A stretch of 64,000 nt of DNA. Source: Brevibacillus brevis. Lineage in GTDB: Bacteria; Bacillota; Bacilli; Brevibacillales; Brevibacillaceae. A model generated the notes under the pieces. It made no database searches, was not told the origin of the DNA, and saw only the letters and a list, made by a program, of their open reading frames with translations. This document shows, piece by piece, positions 8,766 to 17,732 of the stretch (positions are counted from its first letter, which is position 1; each line of letters opens with the position of its first letter). The position numbers and the translations under genes were made by a program. The stretch is from contig NZ_CP041767.1 in the NCBI RefSeq assembly GCF_022026395.1, positions 1,375,501-1,439,500 of the forward strand. Direction: 5' to 3'.

Positions 8766-9689
8766 ATGTATGATGTCATCATCATCGGGGGAGGACCAGC
8801 TGGTGCTTCCGCTGCCATTTATACAGCTCGTGGAAATCTAAAGACGCTCGTCATCGATAAGGCACCCGGAACAGGGGCGCTTGCCCTGACACATAAAATT
8901 GCCAACTACCCAGGGGTTGAAGGCGAGATGACTGGGAAAGAACTGTTGGATAAAATGCGCAGACAAGCGGAGGGCTTCGGTGCAGAATTCATCCAGACTA
9001 CGATTTCTGCGGTAGACGTAGAGGATGAGGATAAAAGCATCTTCACGGCTCATGGTACTTTCCAAGCGAAGGCCGTGATCGTAGCGACTGGTTCCAAAGG
9101 GCGTAACCGTATGCTTCCAGGAGAAGAGCAATTGCTCGGACGAGGCGTGAGCACATGTGCGACATGCGACGGAGCTTTTTATGAAGGCAAGCATGTGGCG
9201 GTAATCGGTGATACGGAGGAAGCATTGGAAGAAGCACATGCACTGACCAAATTTACGGACAAGATCACCTTCTTGGTGCCGCGCGCTGATCTCCAAGGGG
9301 TAGATGGACTACCCGAACTGCCGAATACGGAAATGCGTTTCCGTACGCGCCCATTGGAAATAGTGGGAGAAAAAGCGGTCGAAGGGTTGCGCATTCGCAC
9401 GGCAGAAGGGACGGAAGAAATGCTATCCGTAGACGGGGTCTTCGTCTTCCTGTCTGGCAGCAAGCCGGGTACCGATTTCTTGGATGGACAGGTTCCCCTC
9501 GATGAGGAAGGCTTTATGATTCTAGATGAGTTCATGCAGTCTTCTGTTCCAGGCGTATTTGGAGCGGGAGAGGTGCGCAAAACACCTGTGAAGCAAGCAG
9601 TAGTCGCTGCGGCAGACGGTGTCATTGCGGCTATGGCTGTAGACAAATACATCAACAAGCGTTCAAAAGTTGTCCCCCAATACAAATAG
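8766..9689 (+). CDS. thioredoxin-reductase-like flavoprotein with degenerate NAD(P)H site
   Basis: 307 aa. FAD site GGGPAGASAAIYTAR at the N-terminus; redox disulfide C131-A-T-C134 followed by DGAF, as in thioredoxin reductase; FAD-binding C-terminus GVFGAGEVR. The second dinucleotide motif, normally GGGxSA, reads VIGDTEEALEEA, and the HRR NADPH-phosphate motif reads VPRAD. Normal NADPH use is therefore doubtful. It heads a three-gene set with a glutaredoxin-like protein and an AhpC-type peroxiredoxin. This matches the gene logic of the Clostridium pasteurianum Cp34/Cp9 peroxiredoxin-reducing system. The electron donor could be NADH, ferredoxin or another carrier. Confidence 0.85.
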   Translation: MYDVIIIGGGPAGASAAIYTARGNLKTLVIDKAPGTGALALTHKIANYPGVEGEMTGKELLDKMRRQAEGFGAEFIQTTISAVDVEDEDKSIFTAHGTFQAKAVIVATGSKGRNRMLPGEEQLLGRGVSTCATCDGAFYEGKHVAVIGDTEEALEEAHALTKFTDKITFLVPRADLQGVDGLPELPNTEMRFRTRPLEIVGEKAVEGLRIRTAEGTEEMLSVDGVFVFLSGSKPGTDFLDGQVPLDEEGFMILDEFMQSSVPGVFGAGEVRKTPVKQAVVAAADGVIAAMAVDKYINKRSKVVPQYK

Positions 9690-9710
9690 AAGAACAGGAG
9701 AGAAACAAAC

Positions 9711-9959
9711 ATGGCACAAGCAATCGTATACTCCAGCACCAATTGCAACTTCTGCAAGGAATTAAAGAAGTATTTGACAGAACAAAACATTTCTTTTGAA
9801 GAACGCAACATCGATGAAAAGGAAGAGTACGGTCAGGAGCTGAGCCGTTTAGGCGTGATGTCTGTTCCCTTGACAGTCATTGGTGAAAAGCAAATTTTGG
9901 GCTTCAACCCGACACGTATCAAAAAAGCACTGGCAGCATTGGAAGAAGCTGCGAAGTAA
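9711..9959 (+). CDS. glutaredoxin/NrdH-like redox protein
   Basis: 82-aa thioredoxin-fold protein with the active-site disulfide C12-N-F-C15 and the cis-Pro segment SVPLTVIG. The C-terminal GFNPTRIKKAL is as in NrdH/glutaredoxin-like proteins. It starts 21 bases after the flavoprotein gene, behind AGGAGAGA, and is followed by the peroxiredoxin. It most likely carries electrons from the flavoprotein to the peroxiredoxin, as Cp9 does in Clostridium pasteurianum. NrdH itself would feed a ribonucleotide reductase, but the RNR in this window is far away. Confidence 0.85.
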   Translation: MAQAIVYSSTNCNFCKELKKYLTEQNISFEERNIDEKEEYGQELSRLGVMSVPLTVIGEKQILGFNPTRIKKALAALEEAAK

Positions 9960-9995
9960 TTTTCATTAGATAACATATAAAAGGAGAGATTTATC

Positions 9996-10559
9996 ATGAC
10001 AACAATGACAACCCAGCAAACTGTACAACTTCAAGTAGGAAAACCAGCACCTGACTTTAACATGCTCACGACCAAAAACCTTGAGACACTGGAAGAACGT
10101 GTGTCGCTGGCTGATTACAAAGGAAAATGGCTGATTTTATTCTTCTGGCCGTTCGACTTCACATTCGTTTGCCCGACAGAGGTTACTTCGTTTAGTGACA
10201 ACATGGAAGAGTTCGAAGATTTGGATTGCGAAGTGCTGGGGGTATCCACGGATAGCGTACATACGCACCGGGCATGGATCAAAACACCTCGGGATGAAAA
10301 CGGCATCGGTGAAGTAAACTTCCCGCTTGCGAGCGACTTCAAAAAAGAGACGGCACGAGCTTATGGCGTCCTGGACGAAGAGACCGGTGCAGCTCACCGT
10401 GGCTTGTTCATCATAGATCCAGACGGCATTCTGCGCTACCAAGTAGTTACGGACATGAACGTAGGCCGCAGCGTGACAGAAACAACTCGTATTTTGCAAG
10501 CTCTGCAGGCTGGCGGTCTGTGCCCGGCGAACTGGAAGCCAGGTCAGAAGACGCTGTAA
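9996..10559 (+). CDS. 2-Cys peroxiredoxin, AhpC type
   Basis: 187 aa. The peroxidatic cysteine is C59 in FDFTFVCPTE and the resolving cysteine is C176 in LCPANWKPG, the pattern of typical two-cysteine AhpC/Prx1 enzymes. It reduces hydrogen peroxide, organic hydroperoxides and perhaps peroxynitrite in the cytoplasm. Third gene of the operon, preceded by AAAGGAGAG and closed by a strong terminator. Probably induced by peroxide through the PerR-like boxes upstream of the first gene. Confidence 0.92.
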   Translation: MTTMTTQQTVQLQVGKPAPDFNMLTTKNLETLEERVSLADYKGKWLILFFWPFDFTFVCPTEVTSFSDNMEEFEDLDCEVLGVSTDSVHTHRAWIKTPRDENGIGEVNFPLASDFKKETARAYGVLDEETGAAHRGLFIIDPDGILRYQVVTDMNVGRSVTETTRILQALQAGGLCPANWKPGQKTL

Positions 10560-10593
10560 TCAAAGAAAAAGCATTGCTTCTATAATATAGAAG

Positions 10594-10642
10594 AAAGACA
10601 ATCCCACCCATCTATTGCAGACGGAGGGATTGTCTTTTTTTA
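10594..10642 (+). terminator. terminator of the peroxide operon
   Basis: An 11-bp stem AAGACAATCCC / GGGATTGTCTT with a T run after it. The opposite strand also has a usable A/T pattern, so it may also end the leftward flavoprotein gene. Confidence 0.85.
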
Positions 10643-10666
10643 TGGAAGGAACGAGGAGGGATGGAG

Positions 10667-11581
10667 CTAACTTTGATGATTCCATGCCTCTGAAAGCAGT
10701 TCGTTGTTGATACTCATTCCAGCGGCAGAACCTAGAGCAGCAGCAGTTATCACTTGGTATTGTGTAGTAGCTGCATCGCCTGCACTGTAGACACCCGGTA
10801 CGCTCGTTTTCCCAAAGCTGTCGACGATGACCGTTCCTGCTTCCGTTACCTGGCAGCCTAATGCTTGCGGCAACTCAGATCCAGCCGCGAGTTTTGGAGC
10901 AAAAAAGATCCCCTTGCACGAAATGCTATCGCCATCTGCAAGGTCAACGCGCTGTACCATCCCATCGACAGATACAATTCGCTCAATCGGGGAGTCATAG
11001 ACAGGAACGCGATGCTGCAACAGCTCCAACCTTTGTTCTTCTGTGAATCCATCTGGTCCATTGGTGCAGATGGTGTATTGTTTGGTCCAACCAGACAGCA
11101 TTTTTGCCAAATGCAATGCCTTTTCCCCGTTGGCGATCAAGACGAGTGGCTGGTCGCGTAATTCCCATCCATCGCAATAAGGGCAGACAAAAGCGCTTTT
11201 TCCATACACTTCTGCCAATCCGTTAACAGGTAGAGGAAGATCCTTCATTCCCACTGCGAACAGCAGCTTTTTGCTTTGATAAGTCGTTCCCTGTGCAGTC
11301 GTAATGAGAAAATTTCCATCTTGTCCCGTTATCGTTACAGCTGTATCCTCCACGAAACGGACGGAGGGGTAGGCGCTGATCTGTTCTCTTGCAATGCGAC
11401 GAAATTCGCCCGGAGTGATGCCGTCTCTCGTAAGAAAGCCATGCGACTCACGTGTAACTCGATTGCGCGGGCGGCCTTCATCGATAACGACGACGCTTTT
11501 TCTTGCCCTGCCAAGTGCGAGAGCGGCACTCATACCTGCTGGTCCGCCGCCAATAATCCCTACATCGATAAGTTGATTCAT
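10667..11581 (-). CDS. NAD(P)/FAD-dependent oxidoreductase, HlmI/GliT-like dithiol oxidase group
   Basis: 304-aa flavoprotein. FAD motif GIIGGGPAGMSAALALGRA; segment RPRNRVTRESHGFLTRDG; redox disulfide C133-P-Y-C136 followed by DGWE. The RxRN...HGFLxxDG plus CPYCDGWE combination is typical of thioredoxin-reductase-like proteins that include the dithiol oxidases HlmI and GliT. As in that group, the canonical NADPH motif is absent (LIANGEKALHLA). It may oxidise a small dithiol or act as an uncharacterised disulfide reductase. Single gene with its own AT-rich upstream region. Confidence 0.78.
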   Translation of the reverse strand: MNQLIDVGIIGGGPAGMSAALALGRARKSVVVIDEGRPRNRVTRESHGFLTRDGITPGEFRRIAREQISAYPSVRFVEDTAVTITGQDGNFLITTAQGTTYQSKKLLFAVGMKDLPLPVNGLAEVYGKSAFVCPYCDGWELRDQPLVLIANGEKALHLAKMLSGWTKQYTICTNGPDGFTEEQRLELLQHRVPVYDSPIERIVSVDGMVQRVDLADGDSISCKGIFFAPKLAAGSELPQALGCQVTEAGTVIVDSFGKTSVPGVYSAGDAATTQYQVITAAALGSAAGMSINNELLSEAWNHQS

Positions 11582-12019
11582 GTTTGTATACCACCTTTGC
11601 AGATTCTTTATATCTGTAATAAAAATAAATAACTATTATAGACCTGTAATATCTATTATAAACGAACCTTCCCAGGAATCAAGCCGAGAAACACTTTGTG
11701 TTCTTTTTGTAAATAATCCTTTATATCGGAAAAATCCAGCGCCTTTCAAATAGTAGCAACCTACCATTTTTACGAGCCAAAAGGAAAAAAAAGGAAGGAG
11801 TAAATGTACCTAGTTGGCAAAAAATGTGGGCCAGAAGACCGTCCCGGTTGCAGGACTTCCCTCCAAAAAACGTAGGACGATGGAGGTGAATCTGTCCCAA
11901 CATTACATTTTCATGACAAATCTGAAAAAGACACAATAGTGAATTTTGTCTATGGGAACGATTTGCTCCCTATGTTTACAATGACTGTGACGTGGCAACA
12001 TATCGGAGGTTGACGAGAA
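11582..12019. other. intergenic region with direct repeats, two tiny ORFs and a hairpin
   Basis: Two CTATTATA words at 11633 and 11653, and two CTGTAAT words at 11614 and 11644, lie in the likely promoter of the leftward flavoprotein and could be operator sites. On the plus strand a 23-codon ORF (11804-11875) follows AGGAAGGAG, and a 19-codon ORF (11880-11939) comes next. Bases 11862-11886 can form a CTCCA/TGGAG hairpin. No larger gene is seen. Confidence 0.45.
11804..11875 (+). CDS. possible 23-aa leader peptide or small protein
   Basis: ATG at 11804 follows AGGAAGGAG with a short 3-base spacing. The product would be 23 residues with two cysteines, starting MYLVGKKCGPE. It lies 145 bases before the polysaccharide cluster. 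It may be a leader peptide, a real small protein or chance. No homologue is known to me. Confidence 0.25.
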   Translation: MYLVGKKCGPEDRPGCRTSLQKT

Positions 12020-14242
12020 ATGGAGCCAACAAAAAAGAGAAGATGGCGCTGGATGAGCCTGACCATGCTGATCGTGGTGGGGGCAAGTGCTTTCTGGTGG
12101 TTTTGGGCAGCAGATCGTGTCGAAAGCATGGAGACGAATACAGGTGCTCAATTAAAATTTCGCGCAAATGGCGAGCTGTTCGAAGTCTATCAGAATCAGA
12201 AATGGCAGCCCTTTTTTGCGAAAGGCGTCAATCTGGGGGCATCGCTACCGGGTCATTATCCGGGTGAGCTTCCCATAACAAGAGAGGATTACATGCGCTG
12301 GTTCGCAATGATCGACGAGATGGGAGCGAACGTTATTCGTGTGTATACCATCCATTCTCCTGTCTTTTATGAAGCGCTGGTCGATTACAATCGGCGAAAA
12401 GAAGGGGACCCTCTCTATTTGATGCAGGGCATTTGGAGTCCAGAGGAGCTGTTGATTGAAAAGAAAGACGCCTATTTGCCAGAGATTCGCGAGGAGTTTC
12501 GACAGGAAATCAAGGATGCAGTCGGCGCTGTCTACGGGGGTATCACCCTGCCAGAAAAACCGGGAAAGGCAAGTGGTACATACCGTGCCAATGCGGGCAA
12601 ATACTTGATCGGCTGGCACACAGGGACCGAGTGGGACCCCGTGATGGTACGAAACACCAACCGCCTGCATCAAAAAGTTACTCCCTATCAAGGGAAGTAC
12701 TTCCACGCGACACCGAGTGCAACCGCTTTTGAGACATGGATTGCTGAAATGGTAGATACGGTGGCAATGGAAGAGAGCAAATACGGTTGGCAGCATCCGA
12801 TGACCTTCACCAATTGGGTGACTACAGATCCCTTATCGCATCCGGGAGAGCCGGTCCATCATGAAGATTTGGTCAGTGTCGATCCTACCCATATAGAGCC
12901 AGCGCAGTGGGAGGCAGGCTACTTCGCTTCCTATCACGTGTACCCGTATTATCCGGATTTCTTCCGTTACGACACTACCCTGCAACAGTTGAAGAACGAT
13001 GCAGGGCAAATCGATACGTACAAAGCGTATTTACGACAACTGAAGCAGTATCACAAAAACATGCCGATCATGGTGACAGAATTCGGGGTCCCAGCATCGG
13101 TGGGAGTCGCCCATCTGGGCAATTTGGGGCGCAATCAGGGTGGTCATTCAGAAAAGCAGCAGGGAGAGATCGACGCCGAGCTTTTGCAGGAAATCCATCA
13201 GGAAGGGTATTCGGGAGCAATCGTATTCGTGTGGCAGGACGAGTGGTTCAAAAAAACGTGGAACACGATGCGCTTTGAGTTGCCGGAAGATCGACGCTCC
13301 CTGTGGATCAACGTGTTGACCAACGAGTCTCTGTTCGGAGTCCTCGGGATGTACCCGAACAAAGAAGGCGTGCTGACCATCGATGGGAATCGCACGGATT
13401 GGGATCAGCTCGTGCCGGAAGAGAAGCAACGCCTCGATGTTCAAGTCCCGGGCGTCGACGAAATCTGGATGACACATGATGAAGGGTACGTCTATTTTCT
13501 TGCTCAATTGAAGGAAGACTTTGACCCGGCAAAACAACAGCTCTATATGGGTATTGATACGCTTCCTGGCGGGAACAGGCATGCGGCTCAGCTTCCTGGT
13601 CTGACGCTGGATGAGGGGCTAGAGACGTTGATCGCGTTGGGAAAAGCAGACGAGAGCCAGATTCAAATCGCCGCCAATTACGACTTTCATGCACGCTTAT
13701 ACGGAAAACGCTACGGCATGCTTGCCATCAAGGAAGAGGAGAAAAAAGACAATTCCGGGATTTTCAAGCCGTGGAAGCTAGCTGTTAGCCTGGAGATGGA
13801 GCCGCCAGACAGCAAGAAGTACTATCCGTTGGAGGAAGTCGAGGTCGGCAAGCTAATCCGGGGAACGACAGATGCCGCAGACCCGCAGTACGACTCACGA
13901 ACCGCCTGGCAAGCGAAGGGCAAAGTGGTAGAGCTGAGAGTACCGTGGATGCTGCTTGGATTTACAGACCCGAGCTCCTTGTCCGTCATGAGCTATGAAG
14001 ATGACGGCAAAAGCTTCACGACGAAGAAGACGAAAGGCATTCGCATCCTGCCGCTCCTGGTGGATACAGCGACCAAACAAATCGTCGGACAAAAGGCTTA
14101 TGCATTGACGAAGCTCCCGATGTATTCATGGCAAGGCTGGGAGCAAGTCGGCTATCACGAACGCAAAAAACAGAGCTATTCCATACTAAAAAAAGCATTC
14201 CATGAGATTGAGGCTCCGGTGAAGATCGGGACTCAGCCTTGA
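12020..14242 (+). CDS. membrane-anchored glycoside-hydrolase-like protein
   Basis: 740 aa. A basic N-terminus and one membrane segment (about 12-32) place the rest outside the cell. A TIM-barrel glycosidase-like domain follows, beginning near FFAKGVNLGASLPGHYPGE; MVTEFGVPAS supplies a plausible catalytic Glu, and VFVWQDEWF closes the barrel as in GH2/GH5-like folds. From about 450 there is a beta-rich domain (IDGNRTDWDQL...EIWMTHDEGYVYFLAQL) like CBM9/DOMON carbohydrate-binding modules. First gene of the cluster, RBS CGGAGGTTG. A role in trimming or releasing the polymer made by the downstream GT2 synthase is inferred. Confidence 0.72.
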   Translation: MEPTKKRRWRWMSLTMLIVVGASAFWWFWAADRVESMETNTGAQLKFRANGELFEVYQNQKWQPFFAKGVNLGASLPGHYPGELPITREDYMRWFAMIDEMGANVIRVYTIHSPVFYEALVDYNRRKEGDPLYLMQGIWSPEELLIEKKDAYLPEIREEFRQEIKDAVGAVYGGITLPEKPGKASGTYRANAGKYLIGWHTGTEWDPVMVRNTNRLHQKVTPYQGKYFHATPSATAFETWIAEMVDTVAMEESKYGWQHPMTFTNWVTTDPLSHPGEPVHHEDLVSVDPTHIEPAQWEAGYFASYHVYPYYPDFFRYDTTLQQLKNDAGQIDTYKAYLRQLKQYHKNMPIMVTEFGVPASVGVAHLGNLGRNQGGHSEKQQGEIDAELLQEIHQEGYSGAIVFVWQDEWFKKTWNTMRFELPEDRRSLWINVLTNESLFGVLGMYPNKEGVLTIDGNRTDWDQLVPEEKQRLDVQVPGVDEIWMTHDEGYVYFLAQLKEDFDPAKQQLYMGIDTLPGGNRHAAQLPGLTLDEGLETLIALGKADESQIQIAANYDFHARLYGKRYGMLAIKEEEKKDNSGIFKPWKLAVSLEMEPPDSKKYYPLEEVEVGKLIRGTTDAADPQYDSRTAWQAKGKVVELRVPWMLLGFTDPSSLSVMSYEDDGKSFTTKKTKGIRILPLLVDTATKQIVGQKAYALTKLPMYSWQGWEQVGYHERKKQSYSILKKAFHEIEAPVKIGTQP

Positions 14243-14263
14243 TTGGATAGGAGAGTGGCAAAC

Positions 14264-15454
14264 GTGCAAACACCATTGGCGACGGCAATTGTTTTTCTGT
14301 ACGCGCTATGTGGATTGACAGTACTAGGCTTGCTTGTCTTGTTCGCACTGAAGCTGCGCAACATTTCGGTGGAGAAACAGACCATGCGTTGTCTGGAAAA
14401 ATATCGCGACTACTTCGTTTACCTGCAAGCACACGGGGAAGAAGACGAGCGCTTGCAAGTGCCTTATGGCGATGTGACCCAAAAAGAAAAGCAAATCATT
14501 CAGAAAAAGCTGTTTGAGCTGATGGAGCGAGTCACAGGCATTCATCGGGACAAGCTGATCTGGCTCTGCGAGGATATGGGACTCGTAGAGCTGGACATGC
14601 AAAGACTAAATGGCTGGTGGAAATGGACGAGGGTGGATGCCGCCTACAATTTGGGGATCATGCGCTCCAAGCTCGCCGTACCTGCACTACTCACCCTGCT
14701 GCAAAAAAACACGAATGACACCAGTGTTTTTATCATTGCGCGCTCCGTCGCCAAATGTGCACGCAACACAGAAGATTTGCGGGAAATGGTGACCCGGGTT
14801 GTCGGAGCGAAGAAAAATGTCCACCAGCTTATCGTGGACATCATCAGTGATGCGCAGGTGGATACAGCACCGCTTTTCGCACAGTTTTTACAAGAATCCG
14901 ATGCTGAACTGGTCAAAATCGGACTGATTGGCTACGCGGTGCATGCCCAGCCTGGCATTGAGCCTGCGCTATACCAGCTCATTCAATCGCCTGACAAGGA
15001 AGTCCGAATTAAGGCAGTCAAGCTCATGAGTCGGGATATCCGCTATATGAATGAGCAGACAGTCACAGATTTTATGAACCACAAAGATTGGGAAATTCGG
15101 GCAATGGCAGCGAAAGCAATTGGCTCACTGAAATTGCATTCGTACATCCCCTCACTGAAAAAAGCGGTGGGCGATGCGAACTGGTGGGTTCGCCATCACA
15201 GTGCGCGCAGTCTGGCGCAGCTAGAGGTCGAAGGCTTTGCTGCCCTGTGTGAAATTTTGCAGGAAGAGAGAAACAGTCATAAGAGTGAGATGGCTCATCA
15301 AGTGATCCAGGAGGAGCTGGAAAAAGAGAAGCTGGTTCTACAGCGTGCGACAGCAACAACGACAGAGAAGCTCGTGCAATACAACGAAAAGCTGCATCTG
15401 TACCGCAAGTCGTACCGCAAAACGATCTCCACGGTTCAGGTATTGGAAAGATAG
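14264..15454 (+). CDS. HEAT-repeat protein with N-terminal membrane anchor
   Basis: 396 aa. A hydrophobic segment (about 5-27) is followed by a mostly helical cytoplasmic region. Repeats of the HEAT/PBS-lyase type are visible, for example KEVRIKAVKLMS, KDWEIRAMAAKAIGSL and ANWWVRHHSARSLAQL. These scaffold folds bind proteins, so it probably organises the polysaccharide machinery at the membrane. GTG 14264 was chosen because AGGAG ends about 10 bases upstream; an earlier in-frame TTG at 14243 overlaps that site. It lies between the glycosidase and synthase genes. Confidence 0.72.
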   Translation: MQTPLATAIVFLYALCGLTVLGLLVLFALKLRNISVEKQTMRCLEKYRDYFVYLQAHGEEDERLQVPYGDVTQKEKQIIQKKLFELMERVTGIHRDKLIWLCEDMGLVELDMQRLNGWWKWTRVDAAYNLGIMRSKLAVPALLTLLQKNTNDTSVFIIARSVAKCARNTEDLREMVTRVVGAKKNVHQLIVDIISDAQVDTAPLFAQFLQESDAELVKIGLIGYAVHAQPGIEPALYQLIQSPDKEVRIKAVKLMSRDIRYMNEQTVTDFMNHKDWEIRAMAAKAIGSLKLHSYIPSLKKAVGDANWWVRHHSARSLAQLEVEGFAALCEILQEERNSHKSEMAHQVIQEELEKEKLVLQRATATTTEKLVQYNEKLHLYRKSYRKTISTVQVLER

Positions 15455-15471
15455 AGCGAAAGGAGGCTGCC

Positions 15472-16914
15472 ATGAGAGAATTTCTACTTTACTACGGAGT
15501 ATTTGCGGTCTATTACGTCATCGCGATCAACTCTTTGTACTTCATCATCATGCTGTTCTCGTTCAAGAGCATCATGGGAATCTTAAAAAGCTCCATCTAT
15601 TCGAGATTCCAGACACTTTCAGGTTCTGAGCACGTTCCGCCGATTTCGATTCTCGTGCCGGCATACAACGAAGAGCTGACGATTATTGAAAACGTAAGGT
15701 CGCTCTTGTCCTTGAACTATCCGCGCTACGAGGTGCTTGTGGTCAACGATGGATCGAAGGATGCTACCTTGCAGGTCTTGATTGACGAGTTTTCACTGGT
15801 TTATTCCGAGCACATGCCGGTGCAGCCGCTTCTGCATACGTCGAAGATCAGGGGAGTCTACCACAATCCGGCTTTTCCGAATCTGTACTTGATTGACAAA
15901 GAGAACGGAGGAAAAGCTGACTCGCTCAATGCGGGGATCAATCTCTCCCACTATCCGTTGATCGCTTCTATCGATGCAGATTCCTTGCTGGAAAAAGACG
16001 CGCTGATTCGCATTGCGAAGGTGTATATGGAAAACCCGGATGAAACCGTAGCTATCGGCGGAGATATTCGCATTGCCAACGGCTGCAAGATCGAAGACGG
16101 TGTCGTGAAAGACATTCGTTTACCAGACAAGTTTTTGCCGATGATGCAATCCGTCGAATACCTCAAGGCGTTTCTCGGGGGACGAATCGGCTGGAGCGCA
16201 ATCAACGGATTGATTATCGTCTCAGGTGCGTTCGGTGTTTTTCGCAAGGATTACATCATCAAGGTAGGCGGCTATCGCGAGGGGTATCCGGGTGAAGACA
16301 TGAACATCATCATCAAGCTGCACAAGTACATGCTTGAAAACAAGCTGCCGTACCGAGTGGCATTTTGCCCCGATGCGGTCTGCTGGACGCAAGCGCCGGA
16401 TACGCTCAAAATCTTGGGCAGTCAACGCCGCAGATGGGGTCGAGGCAATCTGAAAAACATGATTGAGTACGGCAGATACATGGCGTTTCGCCCCAAGTAC
16501 AAGCTGTTCGGGATGCTCACGCTACCGTTCAATATCTTGTTTGAAACCCTGAATCCGTACTTCCGTATCACGGGTCTATTGGCCCTCATCGGTTATACCT
16601 TGTTGGATATGACCAACGGCTACGTCCTCTTACTCTACGGCTTGCTCAATGTGCTGTATGGCATGCTGCTTGGCATTGGCTCCTTATTGCTGGAGGAAAT
16701 CGCGTTTCGACGGTATCCGCGTTTTCGGGACATCGTCAAAATGCTTTTCTATACGATTCTGATGTTCTTCGGCTATCGGCAAATCGGCGTCATCTGGAGA
16801 TTCCTCGGTCATATTGAATATTTGCGCAACAACAACTCCTGGGGAACGATGACGCGGACGAGCTGGCAGACGAAGAGCAGCGAAAACATTTCAAGTTTGG
16901 AGGCTAGATCATGA
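15472..16914 (+). CDS. processive family 2 glycosyltransferase (polysaccharide synthase)
   Basis: 480 aa. One N-terminal membrane segment, a GT2 catalytic domain and C-terminal membrane segments, as in BcsA, PgaC/IcaA and hyaluronan synthases. Motifs are ILVPAYNEE, VVNDGSKD, SIDADS (the DxD metal site), GEDMN (acceptor-side acidic residue) and QRRRW. The Q(Q/R)xRW motif marks processive enzymes that extrude a polymer through the membrane. The substrate is uncertain. The adjacent amino-sugar genes suggest UDP-GlcNAc or UDP-GlcNAc uronic acid. Its stop overlaps the start of the receiver gene by 4 bp (ATGA). Confidence 0.9.
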   Translation: MREFLLYYGVFAVYYVIAINSLYFIIMLFSFKSIMGILKSSIYSRFQTLSGSEHVPPISILVPAYNEELTIIENVRSLLSLNYPRYEVLVVNDGSKDATLQVLIDEFSLVYSEHMPVQPLLHTSKIRGVYHNPAFPNLYLIDKENGGKADSLNAGINLSHYPLIASIDADSLLEKDALIRIAKVYMENPDETVAIGGDIRIANGCKIEDGVVKDIRLPDKFLPMMQSVEYLKAFLGGRIGWSAINGLIIVSGAFGVFRKDYIIKVGGYREGYPGEDMNIIIKLHKYMLENKLPYRVAFCPDAVCWTQAPDTLKILGSQRRRWGRGNLKNMIEYGRYMAFRPKYKLFGMLTLPFNILFETLNPYFRITGLLALIGYTLLDMTNGYVLLLYGLLNVLYGMLLGIGSLLLEEIAFRRYPRFRDIVKMLFYTILMFFGYRQIGVIWRFLGHIEYLRNNNSWGTMTRTSWQTKSSENISSLEARS

Positions 16915-17702
16915 GTAATCTCGTACCTGTTTTTTACGAGCATCTGAACAAGATGGAAGAGAAACATTTGGCGTGTGGGGTTATTCTGGCGGCTTGCAAA
17001 ACCCTCACGAAAGAGTCAATGGAGCTGATCAAGCAAGACCTGGGCACCAGTTCAGGAGACGGCCCCGAGATTGCTTTGCACTACGCGTATGACAAAAACA
17101 AGCAGCTCTTCGGAATACTGCTGGAAGGACAGAAGCTTTCGAACACCCATTTCTATGCTTTGCGTGTCAAAGACTATTTGCAAGAGCACAAACTGCTAGC
17201 AGGCAGCCTTTTGATTGCAAGTTTTCCCGAAAGCTCTCGCTCGTCCGGTCAAATGCTGATGCGGATGATCCAAGAGATGAGAGAGCCAGGCGCTCATGGG
17301 GAAATCAAGATTTACGAGCAGAATCCCGCTCAAAAAGAGGGGCCGGCAAGTATTTTGCTGGTTAACCATGATGAGACTGTCAACGAGTTTTTGAGCATCT
17401 ACTTTCAGCGCAAAGGGTATCTCGTTACGGTAGCCAATGACGGGATGGATGGCATGGAAAAATATCAGGAGGTCGCCCCTGATCTCGTGATTACCGACCT
17501 GAATCTCCCTATCCTCAATGGATACCAGCTCATGGAAAAAATCAAGGATATCAGCGCTTCTATGAGCAAGATTATGGTGCTCACAGACAAACGTCTGGAA
17601 GAAGATGTGCAAAAATCATTTGCGATGGGAGCATCTGACTACATTACCAAACCATTCTCCCCGGTAGAGCTGGAAGCCAGGGTGAAAAGGCTAATTTCAT
17701 AA
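16911..17702 (+). CDS. degenerate response-regulator receiver protein with unknown N-terminal domain
   Basis: 263 aa. Residues 1-140 form a domain I do not recognise. Residues 146-263 are a receiver domain with phospho-acceptor D196 (VITDLNLP), conserved T225 and K247 (TKPFSP). The acidic pair that binds Mg2+ reads N152-H153 instead of Asp/Glu-Asp, so phosphorylation may be weak or absent. It has no DNA-binding output. Coupled by ATGA overlap to the synthase, so it is likely a cytoplasmic regulator or scaffold of polymer synthesis. Confidence 0.8.
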   Translation: MSNLVPVFYEHLNKMEEKHLACGVILAACKTLTKESMELIKQDLGTSSGDGPEIALHYAYDKNKQLFGILLEGQKLSNTHFYALRVKDYLQEHKLLAGSLLIASFPESSRSSGQMLMRMIQEMREPGAHGEIKIYEQNPAQKEGPASILLVNHDETVNEFLSIYFQRKGYLVTVANDGMDGMEKYQEVAPDLVITDLNLPILNGYQLMEKIKDISASMSKIMVLTDKRLEEDVQKSFAMGASDYITKPFSPVELEARVKRLIS

Positions 17703-17732
17703 TTTTAGAAAGAGAAAGGGAGAGAGACGAGG

